DNA from: SAR86 cluster bacterium AG-422-E19
Lineage (GTDB): Bacteria; Pseudomonadota; Gammaproteobacteria; Magnimaribacterales; AG-339-G14
Length of the DNA: 64,000 nucleotides
Assembly: GCA_003213595.1 (NCBI GenBank)
Contig: QCMR01000002.1
Span: 1-64,000 of the forward strand
Direction of reading: 5' to 3'
Shown: positions 42,859-50,700 of the stretch, piece after piece
Numbering within the stretch: position 1 is the stretch's first letter
How the letters are laid out: each line of letters starts with the position of its first letter
The notes under the pieces: generated by a model
Database searches by the model: none
What the model saw: only the letters and a program-made list of their open reading frames with translations
What the model was told of the DNA's origin: nothing
Translations under genes and position numbers: made by a program

Positions 42859-44012
42859 AGCGAACGATAAACTGCTTCTTCAAACCTTTGCAACACCATT
42901 TTGGGTTTTGCGTGGTAACAAGGAGCAATTTGCATCATGATGGTTCCTCCGATATCTTTTTCATAATCGAACCAGAAAAAAGTGTTCATGATGCCGGACC
43001 AGGCACAAGAACCTTTTGACCTTTGATTTGGAACTTCTTCGGTATTGATCATAAATCCATAACCCCATTTTTTCTCGATACCTGGAAACCACTCATTAGG
43101 TGCTATGATTGCTGGATTAAAACTAGGCTGAAAAGGGACACTCAAATCACCAATTTGATTGGAGGTCATTTCCGTGATTATTTTTTCAGATAAAAACTCT
43201 TTTCCATTAACCTGTCCCTTGTTCAAAAACATTCTTAGAAACTTCGCGTAATCCTCTGGGCAAGAAAATATCCCTCCTCCGCCATAAGCAAAGTCCTCTA
43301 TTTGAGGTGAAGCCATGAAATCACTGATGTCGGTCAGTCCATCATCTTCATCTTTAGCATAAATATTTGGCAAACGGTCTGCTCCTAACTTGGAAATATC
43401 AAAAGAAGTCTCATGCATCTCAAGGGGTTTAAAAACATTTTCAGTCATAAAATTATTCAACGATTGCCCAGATAATTTTTCAATGGCTTTGCCCAACCAT
43501 CCAATACCAATTCCATAATGCCAGTAAGTTCCAGGCTGCTCTATCAAAGGTGCATTGAGAAATTTTCCCTCTTTATCCAAGAGATCGGCAATTTCTCCTT
43601 GCAGCAGCAAATGCGATAAAGTTTGGTGATGAAAGTCATAGCCAAAACCTGAGGTATGAGTCAATAATTGATGGAAAGTTATTTTTGAATTTGGAGACTC
43701 ATAATGAATTTCATCGTTTTCTAGCTTGGCAACTTTAAGATCTTTAAAATCACCTAAAATGTTCTCAACCGGAGTATCCAAAACAAGGTTTTCCCTCTCA
43801 GCAAGTAATAGGAATGCAGATGAAGTCAAAGCTTTGGTCATAGAGGCAATTCGAAAAATGGCATCTGAACTTAGAGGTATTTTTTTTTCTAAGTCAGTAA
43901 ATCCAACTGAACCGGAAGCAAGCGTTGTTTCAGAATTGGTAAGCGCATAAGCGGCGTAAGGAATATTACTTTCTTCAAGCGCTGCTTCTACTACTTTATT
44001 AAAATCTTCCAT
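42855..44012 (-). CDS. Serine hydrolase of the beta-lactamase family
   Basis: The 385-residue protein has the SxxK motif S57-M-T-K60 in RIASMTKALTSSAFLLL, a Tyr motif within GTYWHYGIGIGWLGKAIE, LLTHTSGFGYDFHH and a C-terminal region with SGIMNTFFWFDYEK in place of KTG. There is no signal peptide. It belongs to the same PF00144 fold as the gene at 1526-2746 but is a separate branch. Esterase or transesterase activity is likely (for comparison, LovD-like enzymes). A strong AGGAGAGG site lies between its ATG and the tRNA-Gly gene 17 bases upstream. Confidence 0.9.
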   Translation of the reverse strand: MEDFNKVVEAALEESNIPYAAYALTNSETTLASGSVGFTDLEKKIPLSSDAIFRIASMTKALTSSAFLLLAERENLVLDTPVENILGDFKDLKVAKLENDEIHYESPNSKITFHQLLTHTSGFGYDFHHQTLSHLLLQGEIADLLDKEGKFLNAPLIEQPGTYWHYGIGIGWLGKAIEKLSGQSLNNFMTENVFKPLEMHETSFDISKLGADRLPNIYAKDEDDGLTDISDFMASPQIEDFAYGGGGIFSCPEDYAKFLRMFLNKGQVNGKEFLSEKIITEMTSNQIGDLSVPFQPSFNPAIIAPNEWFPGIEKKWGYGFMINTEEVPNQRSKGSCAWSGIMNTFFWFDYEKDIGGTIMMQIAPCYHAKPKMVLQRFEEAVYRSL

Positions 44013-44028
44013 GAACCTCTCCTCTTTC

Positions 44029-44103
<75 letters not shown>

Positions 44104-44179
44104 AAATCTCAAAATGAAAGGTGATTATACATCTCCAAGAGTTAATTGTGAGGAGGATTTTTTTAATCTCAATTGAGAG

Positions 44180-44557
44180 TTAAAGCAGTTTTTCAAAAAA
44201 AAGCTCTCTCAATTCTGTAACGTTACTAAGATTTTCAAAATCTTTAAATGCTACCCTGTTAACGATTTCTTTCAATTCTTTATCAGATTCACCAATCACA
44301 CAAGGGAACAAAAAATTTCTTTCTTGAACTTTTGTTGGTAATTCGTTCCGATGCAACACTTCTACCTTATATTTTTGCTCTAGCTCTGCAACAAACTTTA
44401 GCCATGCATCTCTGACAAAAAATGTTCCGTGAGTAATGTCACAAAGTTCACAGGCACTACCTTTTTTTAAAATATTTTTGTTTACCCAATATTTAACTTT
44501 ACCCAATATGCCGCCATCAGCATCGTAGACAAAGTAAATGGTTTTGAGTTGCGTCAT
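44180..44557 (-). CDS. Conserved protein with CxxC motif, unknown function
   Basis: The start is ATG 44557 (125 residues) with AGGA upstream; a TTG at 44572 is less likely because it overlaps the upstream gene. The protein begins with a beta strand (KTIYFVYDADGGILGKVKYW) and has SACELCDITHGTFFVRDAW, which contains CxxC and a conserved Thr-His-Gly. I recall small proteins with the same YNADGG...CxLCxLT(Y/H)G pattern in several phyla, without an assigned role. A redox or metal site is possible. It follows the small membrane protein gene by seven bases. Confidence 0.75.
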   Translation of the reverse strand: MTQLKTIYFVYDADGGILGKVKYWVNKNILKKGSACELCDITHGTFFVRDAWLKFVAELEQKYKVEVLHRNELPTKVQERNFLFPCVIGESDKELKEIVNRVAFKDFENLSNVTELRELFFEKLL

Positions 44558-44564
44558 GAATATC

Positions 44565-44783
44565 CTAAACAAATTGTCCCGGATTAGTGAGAAGATAGAT
44601 TAATCCTCCGATCCCAAACAAGGTCATGGCAATACCGCCTGTAAACATACTTAATTTAGTTCCTAATGAAATGATCATCTTTTCTTTTGTCTTAATAAAG
44701 TCTCTGTAGTCATCTCGAATACGAAAAAGACCCACGATAATAAAAATAATCCAGAGGACTACCATAAAGTCATATCCGCCCAT
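44565..44783 (-). CDS. Small membrane protein, two helices (72 residues)
   Basis: This unrecognised 72-residue protein has two hydrophobic segments, residues about 5-22 (DFMVVLWIIFIIVGLF) and 45-66 (LSMFTGGIAMTLFGIGGLIY), separated by a charged loop RIRDDYRDFIKTKEK. A second ATG at 44765 is possible. The next gene follows after seven bases, so the two may form a unit. No motif indicates function. Confidence 0.6.
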   Translation of the reverse strand: MGGYDFMVVLWIIFIIVGLFRIRDDYRDFIKTKEKMIISLGTKLSMFTGGIAMTLFGIGGLIYLLTNPGQFV

Positions 44784-44861
44784 ATTTATATTCTACAAAT
44801 AATTAGTGAAATACTTATATTCATTATTGTTGGGTTATAAATACAAAAATAAGGATTTGGT

Positions 44862-44867
44862 TATAAT
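44862..44867 (+). promoter_or_regulatory. -10 element of the small membrane protein gene
   Basis: A perfect TATAAT stands six bases before the ATG at 44874, so the transcript would begin at or next to the start codon. AAGGAT lies in between but is too close to act as a normal ribosome-binding site. Confidence 0.5.
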
Positions 44868-44873
44868 AAGGAT

Positions 44874-45089
44874 ATGGATGAAGTCATCGTCATAGTTTTG
44901 TTAGCGACTCTGTTTGCTATTTGTTTTGGTGCCGTGGAAATTTACATCAGGCTGAATGATGATAAAAAAACCATCTGGCTTTGGACGGAAATTGTATCTG
45001 TTGCGTTAATGCTTTTTTTTGGCTCGTTAACTGTCGGCTTATTAACATATTTAGGCTTGAACTTTTTCAGCGGAATAATCTCCAGTTAG
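44874..45089 (+). CDS. Small membrane protein, two helices (71 residues)
   Basis: The 71-residue protein has helices at about 3-25 (VIVIVLLATLFAICFGAVEIY) and 38-68, with a loop LNDDKKTIW between them. I do not recognise a family. It is followed after ten bases by a second small membrane protein gene on the same strand and is divergent from the pair at 44180-44783. A perfect -10 hexamer immediately before the ATG argues that it is expressed. Confidence 0.6.
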   Translation: MDEVIVIVLLATLFAICFGAVEIYIRLNDDKKTIWLWTEIVSVALMLFFGSLTVGLLTYLGLNFFSGIISS

Positions 45090-45099
45090 ATTTCCTAAC

Positions 45100-45267
45100 A
45101 TGTTTATCCTAGCCTGGCCTTTTATAACTTTTGTCTTTTGGTATGTTTTTTACAACTATTTCCACTCCAGTGCTTACAACGGTAAAGAGCCTATTTCCGA
45201 TAGAAAAATTTTCATAATTTCTGCTGCAGTTGGCGGAATAGTTTCTTTTATTTTGCTTGGGATTTAG
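45100..45267 (+). CDS. Very small membrane protein (55 residues)
   Basis: An ATG frame encodes 55 residues with two hydrophobic stretches: MFILAWPFITFVFWYVFYN at the start and IFIISAAVGGIVSFILLGI at the end, joined by HSSAYNGKEPISDRK. Aromatic-rich first helix and glycine-containing second helix are typical of real small membrane proteins rather than chance frames. It lies 10 bases after the previous gene and ends three bases before the convergent gene at 45271, filling the gap exactly. No Shine-Dalgarno sequence is clear. Confidence 0.55.
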   Translation: MFILAWPFITFVFWYVFYNYFHSSAYNGKEPISDRKIFIISAAVGGIVSFILLGI

Positions 45268-45270
45268 GAC

Positions 45271-45558
45271 TTATTGGTAGAAGTGTCTACCACTAATTAC
45301 CCAACGGCTTATGGTAATTATCCAAAATGACCAAAAAAAGAATCTTATAAAAGGCACAAACTCCAAAGGTATGGTTTGTTCAAAGCCAAAAGGCAGTAGT
45401 ATCGCCCACTCAAATAAACTGCTCAGAAAAATAGTAAACGAAATGTTTTCATTTCCTGCAAGAAACGTGATCAGATAAAGAAACGGTACAAAACTAAGCC
45501 ATACAATAGCTATAAGTCTCAAATACCATTTGGTGAGAAAATCCAATCTTGCCGTCAT
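45271..45558 (-). CDS. Small hydrophobic membrane protein (95 residues)
   Basis: The 95-residue protein has two to three hydrophobic segments (about 11-34, 41-57 and 67-86) rich in Phe and Trp. I do not recognise the family. The Arg-containing end SRWVISGRHFYQ is probably cytoplasmic. It follows the gene at 45591 in the same direction with a 32-base gap, so it may be the last of a four-gene minus-strand group beginning with the ion channel. Confidence 0.6.
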   Translation of the reverse strand: MTARLDFLTKWYLRLIAIVWLSFVPFLYLITFLAGNENISFTIFLSSLFEWAILLPFGFEQTIPLEFVPFIRFFFWSFWIITISRWVISGRHFYQ

Positions 45559-45590
45559 AAACTTTAAAAGTTAAAAATATTTTTTTCCAT

Positions 45591-45992
45591 TTACAAAGAA
45601 CTGCCGAAAATATCGTTTTTCCTACGATTGTGTGCTTCTCGTAAAACAAAAAAAGAAACGACCGTTATCAGAAAATAACAAATTTGAATCCAATGAAAAA
45701 AGAAAAACACAAAACCTACTATTTGCGAAATCAAAAAGAAAAAAGTAACGATTAAAATTGGCCAGACGGTTGAGGTTGGATTCTTTCCAGTGAGGTAACG
45801 GTAAGAAAAATAAGCAATCGTTAAAAAATAGGTTGGCACCACCACTCGGTATACCCAAATTCTCATTTCTTCAGGAGTAAAGCCAAGCGCTGTTAACTGA
45901 TCCATATAGGTTGGGACGATCATAAATAATCCGCCTAAAAAGAGGCTCAGAATCATTAAACCAGCTAAAAAATATCTAATGAATCTTTCCAT
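45591..45992 (-). CDS. Membrane protein of unknown function (133 residues)
   Basis: The protein has four predicted helices: about 5-27 (YFLAGLMILSLFLGGLFMI), 48-66, 76-96 and 100-118. It ends in a basic tail (REAHNRRKNDIF). The loop PTYMDQLTALGFTPEEMRIWVYR between helices 1 and 2 is the only soluble-looking part. I do not recognise it. It is four bases downstream of the steroid-reductase-like gene, so co-expression is likely. Confidence 0.65.
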   Translation of the reverse strand: MERFIRYFLAGLMILSLFLGGLFMIVPTYMDQLTALGFTPEEMRIWVYRVVVPTYFLTIAYFSYRYLTGKNPTSTVWPILIVTFFFLISQIVGFVFFFFHWIQICYFLITVVSFFVLREAHNRRKNDIFGSSL

Positions 45993-45996
45993 ACTC

Positions 45997-46761
45997 TTAA
46001 ATGATATTAGGGATTACTGCTTTCCTGTCTTTCGGATAATCTTCGAATTTTGCTTGATACCATTTGTGATTAGAGATGGCGCGTGGGAAAAGATTGCAAA
46101 CCGTCCATAAGAAAAATACCAAGCCAGCCCAGCTGAAGGTCATGATGGCCCAGCCCAGCCATTCAATGAATTCTCCTAAGTAATTTGGATTACTGACTTT
46201 ATTAAAAAGGAAACCTTCCGGAATGTGATAGCCCTCGCCTTTTTCTTTTCGCAAATTGATCATGATCTCATCGGATCTGACATTGATATAAAATCCGCTA
46301 AAAAAGACGAGCAAACCCAACAGGAAAGGAATGGTTGTAAGCCAACCGCTGCTGTAGTCGCTCAATAGAAAAATCCAAGTACCTTGGAAAAATACATTCA
46401 CAAAATTAAAGCCAATGGCAGAGAACACCACCATCAAAGGCATCTTCTTATCGGTCGATTGCGCCCTCATGGGCCAAATGAAACTGCGATTGAAATAGTG
46501 CCCACAATACAGAACTGTAAAAATAACGTGTACCGGATTGGTGTAGTCACCAGCAACGACGAAAAAAATCAGCATCAGGAAAAAAGCTGGACACTCTTCT
46601 ATGATCCAACCGGCTTTGGCTGATATTTCAGGCCCCCAGCCTGTGGAGACGTGTTTTCCATAGGGTGCGGTTTGGAAAAACAAATAGACAAAGGCAGTTA
46701 AGCCAACGGCTAACCAAGCGATGAGTAAATAATTAAAAGTGCTTAGCGTAATAAAGGTCAT
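45997..46761 (-). CDS. Steroid 5-alpha-reductase C-terminal domain family membrane protein
   Basis: The 254-residue protein has six or seven helices and the signature of the 3-oxo-5-alpha-steroid 4-dehydrogenase family in the last 120 residues: FYINVRSDEIMINLRKEKGEG, YHIPEGFLFNKVSNPNYLGE, FIEWLGWA and the end NHKWYQAKFEDYPKDRKAVIP. These include the Asn-Pro-x-Tyr-x-Gly-Glu motif that binds NADPH in the family. It should reduce a carbon-carbon double bond conjugated to a carbonyl in a lipid or steroid-like compound. It overlaps the ion-channel gene by four bases, an odd pairing with no known precedent that I can name. Confidence 0.9.
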   Translation of the reverse strand: MTFITLSTFNYLLIAWLAVGLTAFVYLFFQTAPYGKHVSTGWGPEISAKAGWIIEECPAFFLMLIFFVVAGDYTNPVHVIFTVLYCGHYFNRSFIWPMRAQSTDKKMPLMVVFSAIGFNFVNVFFQGTWIFLLSDYSSGWLTTIPFLLGLLVFFSGFYINVRSDEIMINLRKEKGEGYHIPEGFLFNKVSNPNYLGEFIEWLGWAIMTFSWAGLVFFLWTVCNLFPRAISNHKWYQAKFEDYPKDRKAVIPNII

Positions 46762-47519
46762 AAACCTTCATTGTCTTTGTTTGTTACGTGATCGTTGGCA
46801 TCGATGTTATCAAATAGATTCTCTCTCGCATCACGACTCATTACGTCGACAATGATTCCGATAACCATATTCAGCAATACGACTGATGTAACCAAGATAA
46901 AACTGATGAAATAGATCCAAGAGTAAGGGTGGGCATCAAGTACATTGGTCATAACCGCAGCCCAATCATCGTAAGTAGCCACTTGCGCTAAGGTCAATGC
47001 TGCAATTCCGATGTTGCGCCAATGTTCCGGATCGGTTTCGCTGTAAATCAAAGTGCCGATTGCCGCCCAAATATAAATCACGATAAACATGAGCAAGGCA
47101 ATGAAAGCCACCCTTGGCATCGATTTGAAGAGCGATTCCACAATGTGACGAAATGCCGGCACCACGGTAATGATTCTAAGTACTCGAACAATTCTCAAAA
47201 GACGGGCCACAAAAGCGCTTTCGGCGCCATCGACTGGCACCAAACTGACCACCACAATAATGAAATCGAAAACGTTCCAACCGTTTTTGAAAAAACGTAC
47301 AGGATGGTTGGCTTCAGCAAAAATACGAATCAGGATTTCGACCAAGAAGAAAACCGTAATGGCATAGTCGAAGTAATCCAAAATAACGGTGTATTGATTT
47401 GGAATGTCATAAGAGCTAGCACCAGCGTAAATGGCAGACGCCACAATCACAGAAATCACTAGGCCCGTAAAGAACTTGCTGTCCCGAATACTCAAAAAGA
47501 AATCGATAAACTGTCTCAT
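46758..47519 (-). CDS. Single-domain voltage-gated cation channel (BacNav-like), DD filter
   Basis: The 253-residue protein has six helices of the Ion_trans fold. The voltage sensor S4 carries R106, R109, R112 and R115 at three-residue spacing (RLLRIVRVLRI). S5 and the pore helix (ALTLAQVA) lead to the filter T182-Y-D184-D185-W-A, and S6 is FILVTSVVLLNMVIGII. NaChBac has TLESWAS and the NavAb filter is TLESWSM; the engineered calcium-selective CavAb has TLDDWSD. The natural DD here suggests calcium permeability. The C-terminal tail is acidic with a short helix. The gene leads the minus-strand unit that includes the 5-alpha-reductase-like gene. Confidence 0.9.
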   Translation of the reverse strand: MRQFIDFFLSIRDSKFFTGLVISVIVASAIYAGASSYDIPNQYTVILDYFDYAITVFFLVEILIRIFAEANHPVRFFKNGWNVFDFIIVVVSLVPVDGAESAFVARLLRIVRVLRIITVVPAFRHIVESLFKSMPRVAFIALLMFIVIYIWAAIGTLIYSETDPEHWRNIGIAALTLAQVATYDDWAAVMTNVLDAHPYSWIYFISFILVTSVVLLNMVIGIIVDVMSRDARENLFDNIDANDHVTNKDNEGL

Positions 47520-47552
47520 AATTTCAACCGTCCATTATACATATCTAAAATG

Positions 47553-47583
47553 AAAAAACTGAACCCGACACAAAGCCGGGTCC
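47553..47583 (-). terminator. Terminator after the giant FecR/cadherin gene
   Basis: On the minus strand ACCCG (47581-47577) pairs with CGGGT (47567-47563), extended by an inner C-G pair, and is followed by TCAG and six T. It lies about 120 bases after the stop codon of the giant gene at 47703 and before the ion-channel gene at 47519. Confidence 0.6.
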
Positions 47584-47702
47584 AGAGAGCATAATTTTTT
47601 AAATGTAGTAACGAAATTGTCGCCTAAGTACCAAAAAGACAACGGCAAACGTTATTTAAAATATTACGCTCCTTTAAATTCTTTACATAAAGTTCCTCTT
47701 TT

Positions 47703-50700
47703 CTACTCCGATAAAATAACGGTTCCAATCGCTTGCAAATAATTATCAGCATTTTGTTTGGAATAAATTAGCTCCGCGCCTGCTTCAATGTGTGAGGCGG
47801 TGCCATAAAGACTGCCTTGCATGTACTTCCAAGTACTCACGCCAAGGCCTGCAACACCAGCAGCACTATCTCCTCCACTAAAATTTGGATTTCCATTTGT
47901 GCCGGATGCCATCCAGGTAATGGTGCCCATACTTTGTCCCTCGGTCCAATTATTTGCGTAAGCTCCAGAGCCCGAACTACAAGCGTATCCACTGGCTGCA
48001 CCGTTGTCACAATTGGTTCTACCCAGGTCATGAACATGGATGGTTACGCCGTAATTCCCCGAACCATCAAAGACCACAGAGCCTTGTGCTCTGGAACCTT
48101 CGGTCCAGTTGTAATTGGTCGTAACCCCGCCCACGGTTTGACTTTTCCACATGCTGAACATTGCCATTCCTGCAAGATTTGCAGTTCGACTGACTGGCCA
48201 ATCGCTCGCATCCAATAAATCTCCGGCATACCATGTTCCCATATGCACGGCACTCGGTTGTTCGCCAGACAAGTACTCAATGCCATCGTTTGTGGCCATG
48301 GCCCATATCCCCCAAGTCATGTATTCCAAGGACGGTTCGGGGTCTGCACAATCACTATTTTGAAATCCGGAACAAGTGCTTAGCCAGTCTTTGTCTTTTT
48401 CATCGATGGTATCCCAGGTGACCATCGCCCCGGCATTATCAACATTTCGGCTTTCAAAAGTGGCAGGGCCGATACCAGATTGGTCGATATTCTTTGATTC
48501 GTTTTTCAGTATGGCGCCGAAAACTTTTTTATTGATGTAGGCGGAATTTGCAAAAGTAGCGCTATCTTTTTGATTGTCATCGTCACCAAATTGCAAAGTA
48601 CTGCCACGGGCAGCATCCACTGGATGAACAGGCAAGCAGCTATTGAAAGTCCAAGAAGTTAGGGCGTCATTACAGCCGCTTGGATGAGCATGATACCAAG
48701 TATTTTCTCCAACACTGGTACCCGTATTCCAATCGGGATCCGCATGAATGTTGATATTAGTAGCTACGACTTTGACTCGGTCGTTGGTTTCATCAAAGGT
48801 AGCCGTTAAACCTGATCGAAAATACTGCGGCATGCTTTTTTGGGTTGAATCCACATCGGTCATCCAATGTCCTGAGAATCTTCCAGTCCAAGTATTCGCT
48901 GCAGAATTGTTTCCAGTTCGCCAACTGTTGGAGCCACTTAGATTAATTGAGTCGACGTAATTAGAACCATCGTATTGTTTTTGCTTAACAATTCCTTGAT
49001 AAAAGGTTTCGGTTTTGTATTTCTGATCGCCGATGACGTTGGAAGTGTTTGCTTCCATCGAGTACATCACACCCAATTCCATGGTTTTCGTAGATGTGTT
49101 GATCCCCTGGTCGCATCCCATGCTCCCAAACCCATTTACGGATGAACCAGTTAGAGAGCTACAAGGATCGCTGGTGGTAATGATTGCTGTTGCAGGGGCT
49201 TTAGGGAATGATTCCGCAGCAGTTACAGATTGATTGTCCCCAAAAAAGCAGCCGTTATCTGGACCGGAAGCACAAGCAATGGGATTGATACCAAAAGTAA
49301 TTTGCGAGGATTTTTCTGCACCAGCGTAGGCGCCATCGGTAGTGGTAGTTCTGCCATCTCTACGTTTGTAACTCCAGAAATGTTTTCCGTCCACGATAGG
49401 GCCGTTGGCTTTTTGTTGATAACCTTGGTTATCAAAATGTGATTTATCACCAGCATCGACAATCAAGACTGAGAACAAGCTCTGTTGCGAATTGTGAGGA
49501 GCCCCGGTTTTATTGGCCGTAAACTCACCACAAGGTTTCCCCGTTCCACAACTCCAATTGAGTTGCGCAAACAAACCCACTCCTTTGCCAGTAGGATTGA
49601 ATACTTGATACCAAAGCGACTGACCAACCGGCACGTAATCCGCACTGTCGGCTAAATTACCAAAGCGCTCTGAAGCGACATGATCGTTTTGGTGTAGTGC
49701 TTTTTTAGAGTAGTTGTACATGCCATCAATGTGCGCTTCGGTTTTGGTTGAAGAAGAACCATCCAAAGTATTAAAACTATTACTTCCATCAGTGTTGTAG
49801 ACGATGCAGTTGAAATTGGTTTTACAATAATCGTTGTCGTTCAACTGATGAAAGTCAAAATTTGCATCCGTACCGTTGTCCTTACTTTCCATGTAATCCG
49901 GAGAAATGAATTGCGGCATAAGAGTGTGTACGCGACGAAAACGCACATCGCTTTCTCCAGCGTATTGTGGCAATTCGTACTTGTTGGTATGTAAAATCGG
50001 AATGGGTGCATAAGCGACCACTTTCTTCGTATTGTTCAGAAAATCTTTAAGCGCTGTTTCTTTGTAAACCTCTCCAGCAATGACGATTTCATCTTGCGCA
50101 GTTGTGGAATTTATTACTTGCCCGGCTACAACCGTATCTGAACCAGTTACCCCGCTTCTATTGTTCGCGCCTGAGGTGAAACTACGCACACCTCCGGCTT
50201 GAGTACCTGCAACGGTATTGTATCTCAGACTGACTGGCGCTTTGTCCAAGTGCATCCACATGAATTCGGCCTGAAAACCAGAACGAAAAGATTGTTTGAC
50301 ATCCGAAGGTAAAAGAACGTTTTTCGTAGATCCAGAGCCTAGCGGAGTGAAATCATACATCCTCCCGTTTACATCAAGTCTTGCTGTAGTTGAGTTATAA
50401 GTACTAGAACAAGAGCTCGAAAGACTGCTGCTGCCCCCTGCTCCAACATAACAGTAGGTTGTGCCATTTCTCGCTGTATTTGGAGTAGTGAAATAACTGT
50501 TATACATAGAGTCAATTTGACTTGGCAAGTTATTGCCATCCGGATTTTGGAAAGTCTGCACCGGAGACCATTGGTCAATATCATTGGTTCCGTAAGGATC
50601 AAAATACATCAACTGAATGTAATCTTTTCCTTCACAAGCAGAGATATCTTCGGTAGCAGTTAAACAAGAGATATCTTTGCTGATTCCAGTGAAATAGTTG

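Noticed and set aside
44167-44178. 12-base palindrome TCTCAATTGAGA at the end of the CxxC protein gene
   Set aside because: It has no loop and is followed on the coding strand by A-rich, not T-rich, sequence, so it is not a terminator; a role as a site is unsupported.
47022-47462. Plus-strand frame of 146 residues opposite the ion-channel gene
   Set aside because: It is rich in His/Asn/Arg with no motif, no ribosome-binding site and lies wholly inside a well-supported channel gene.
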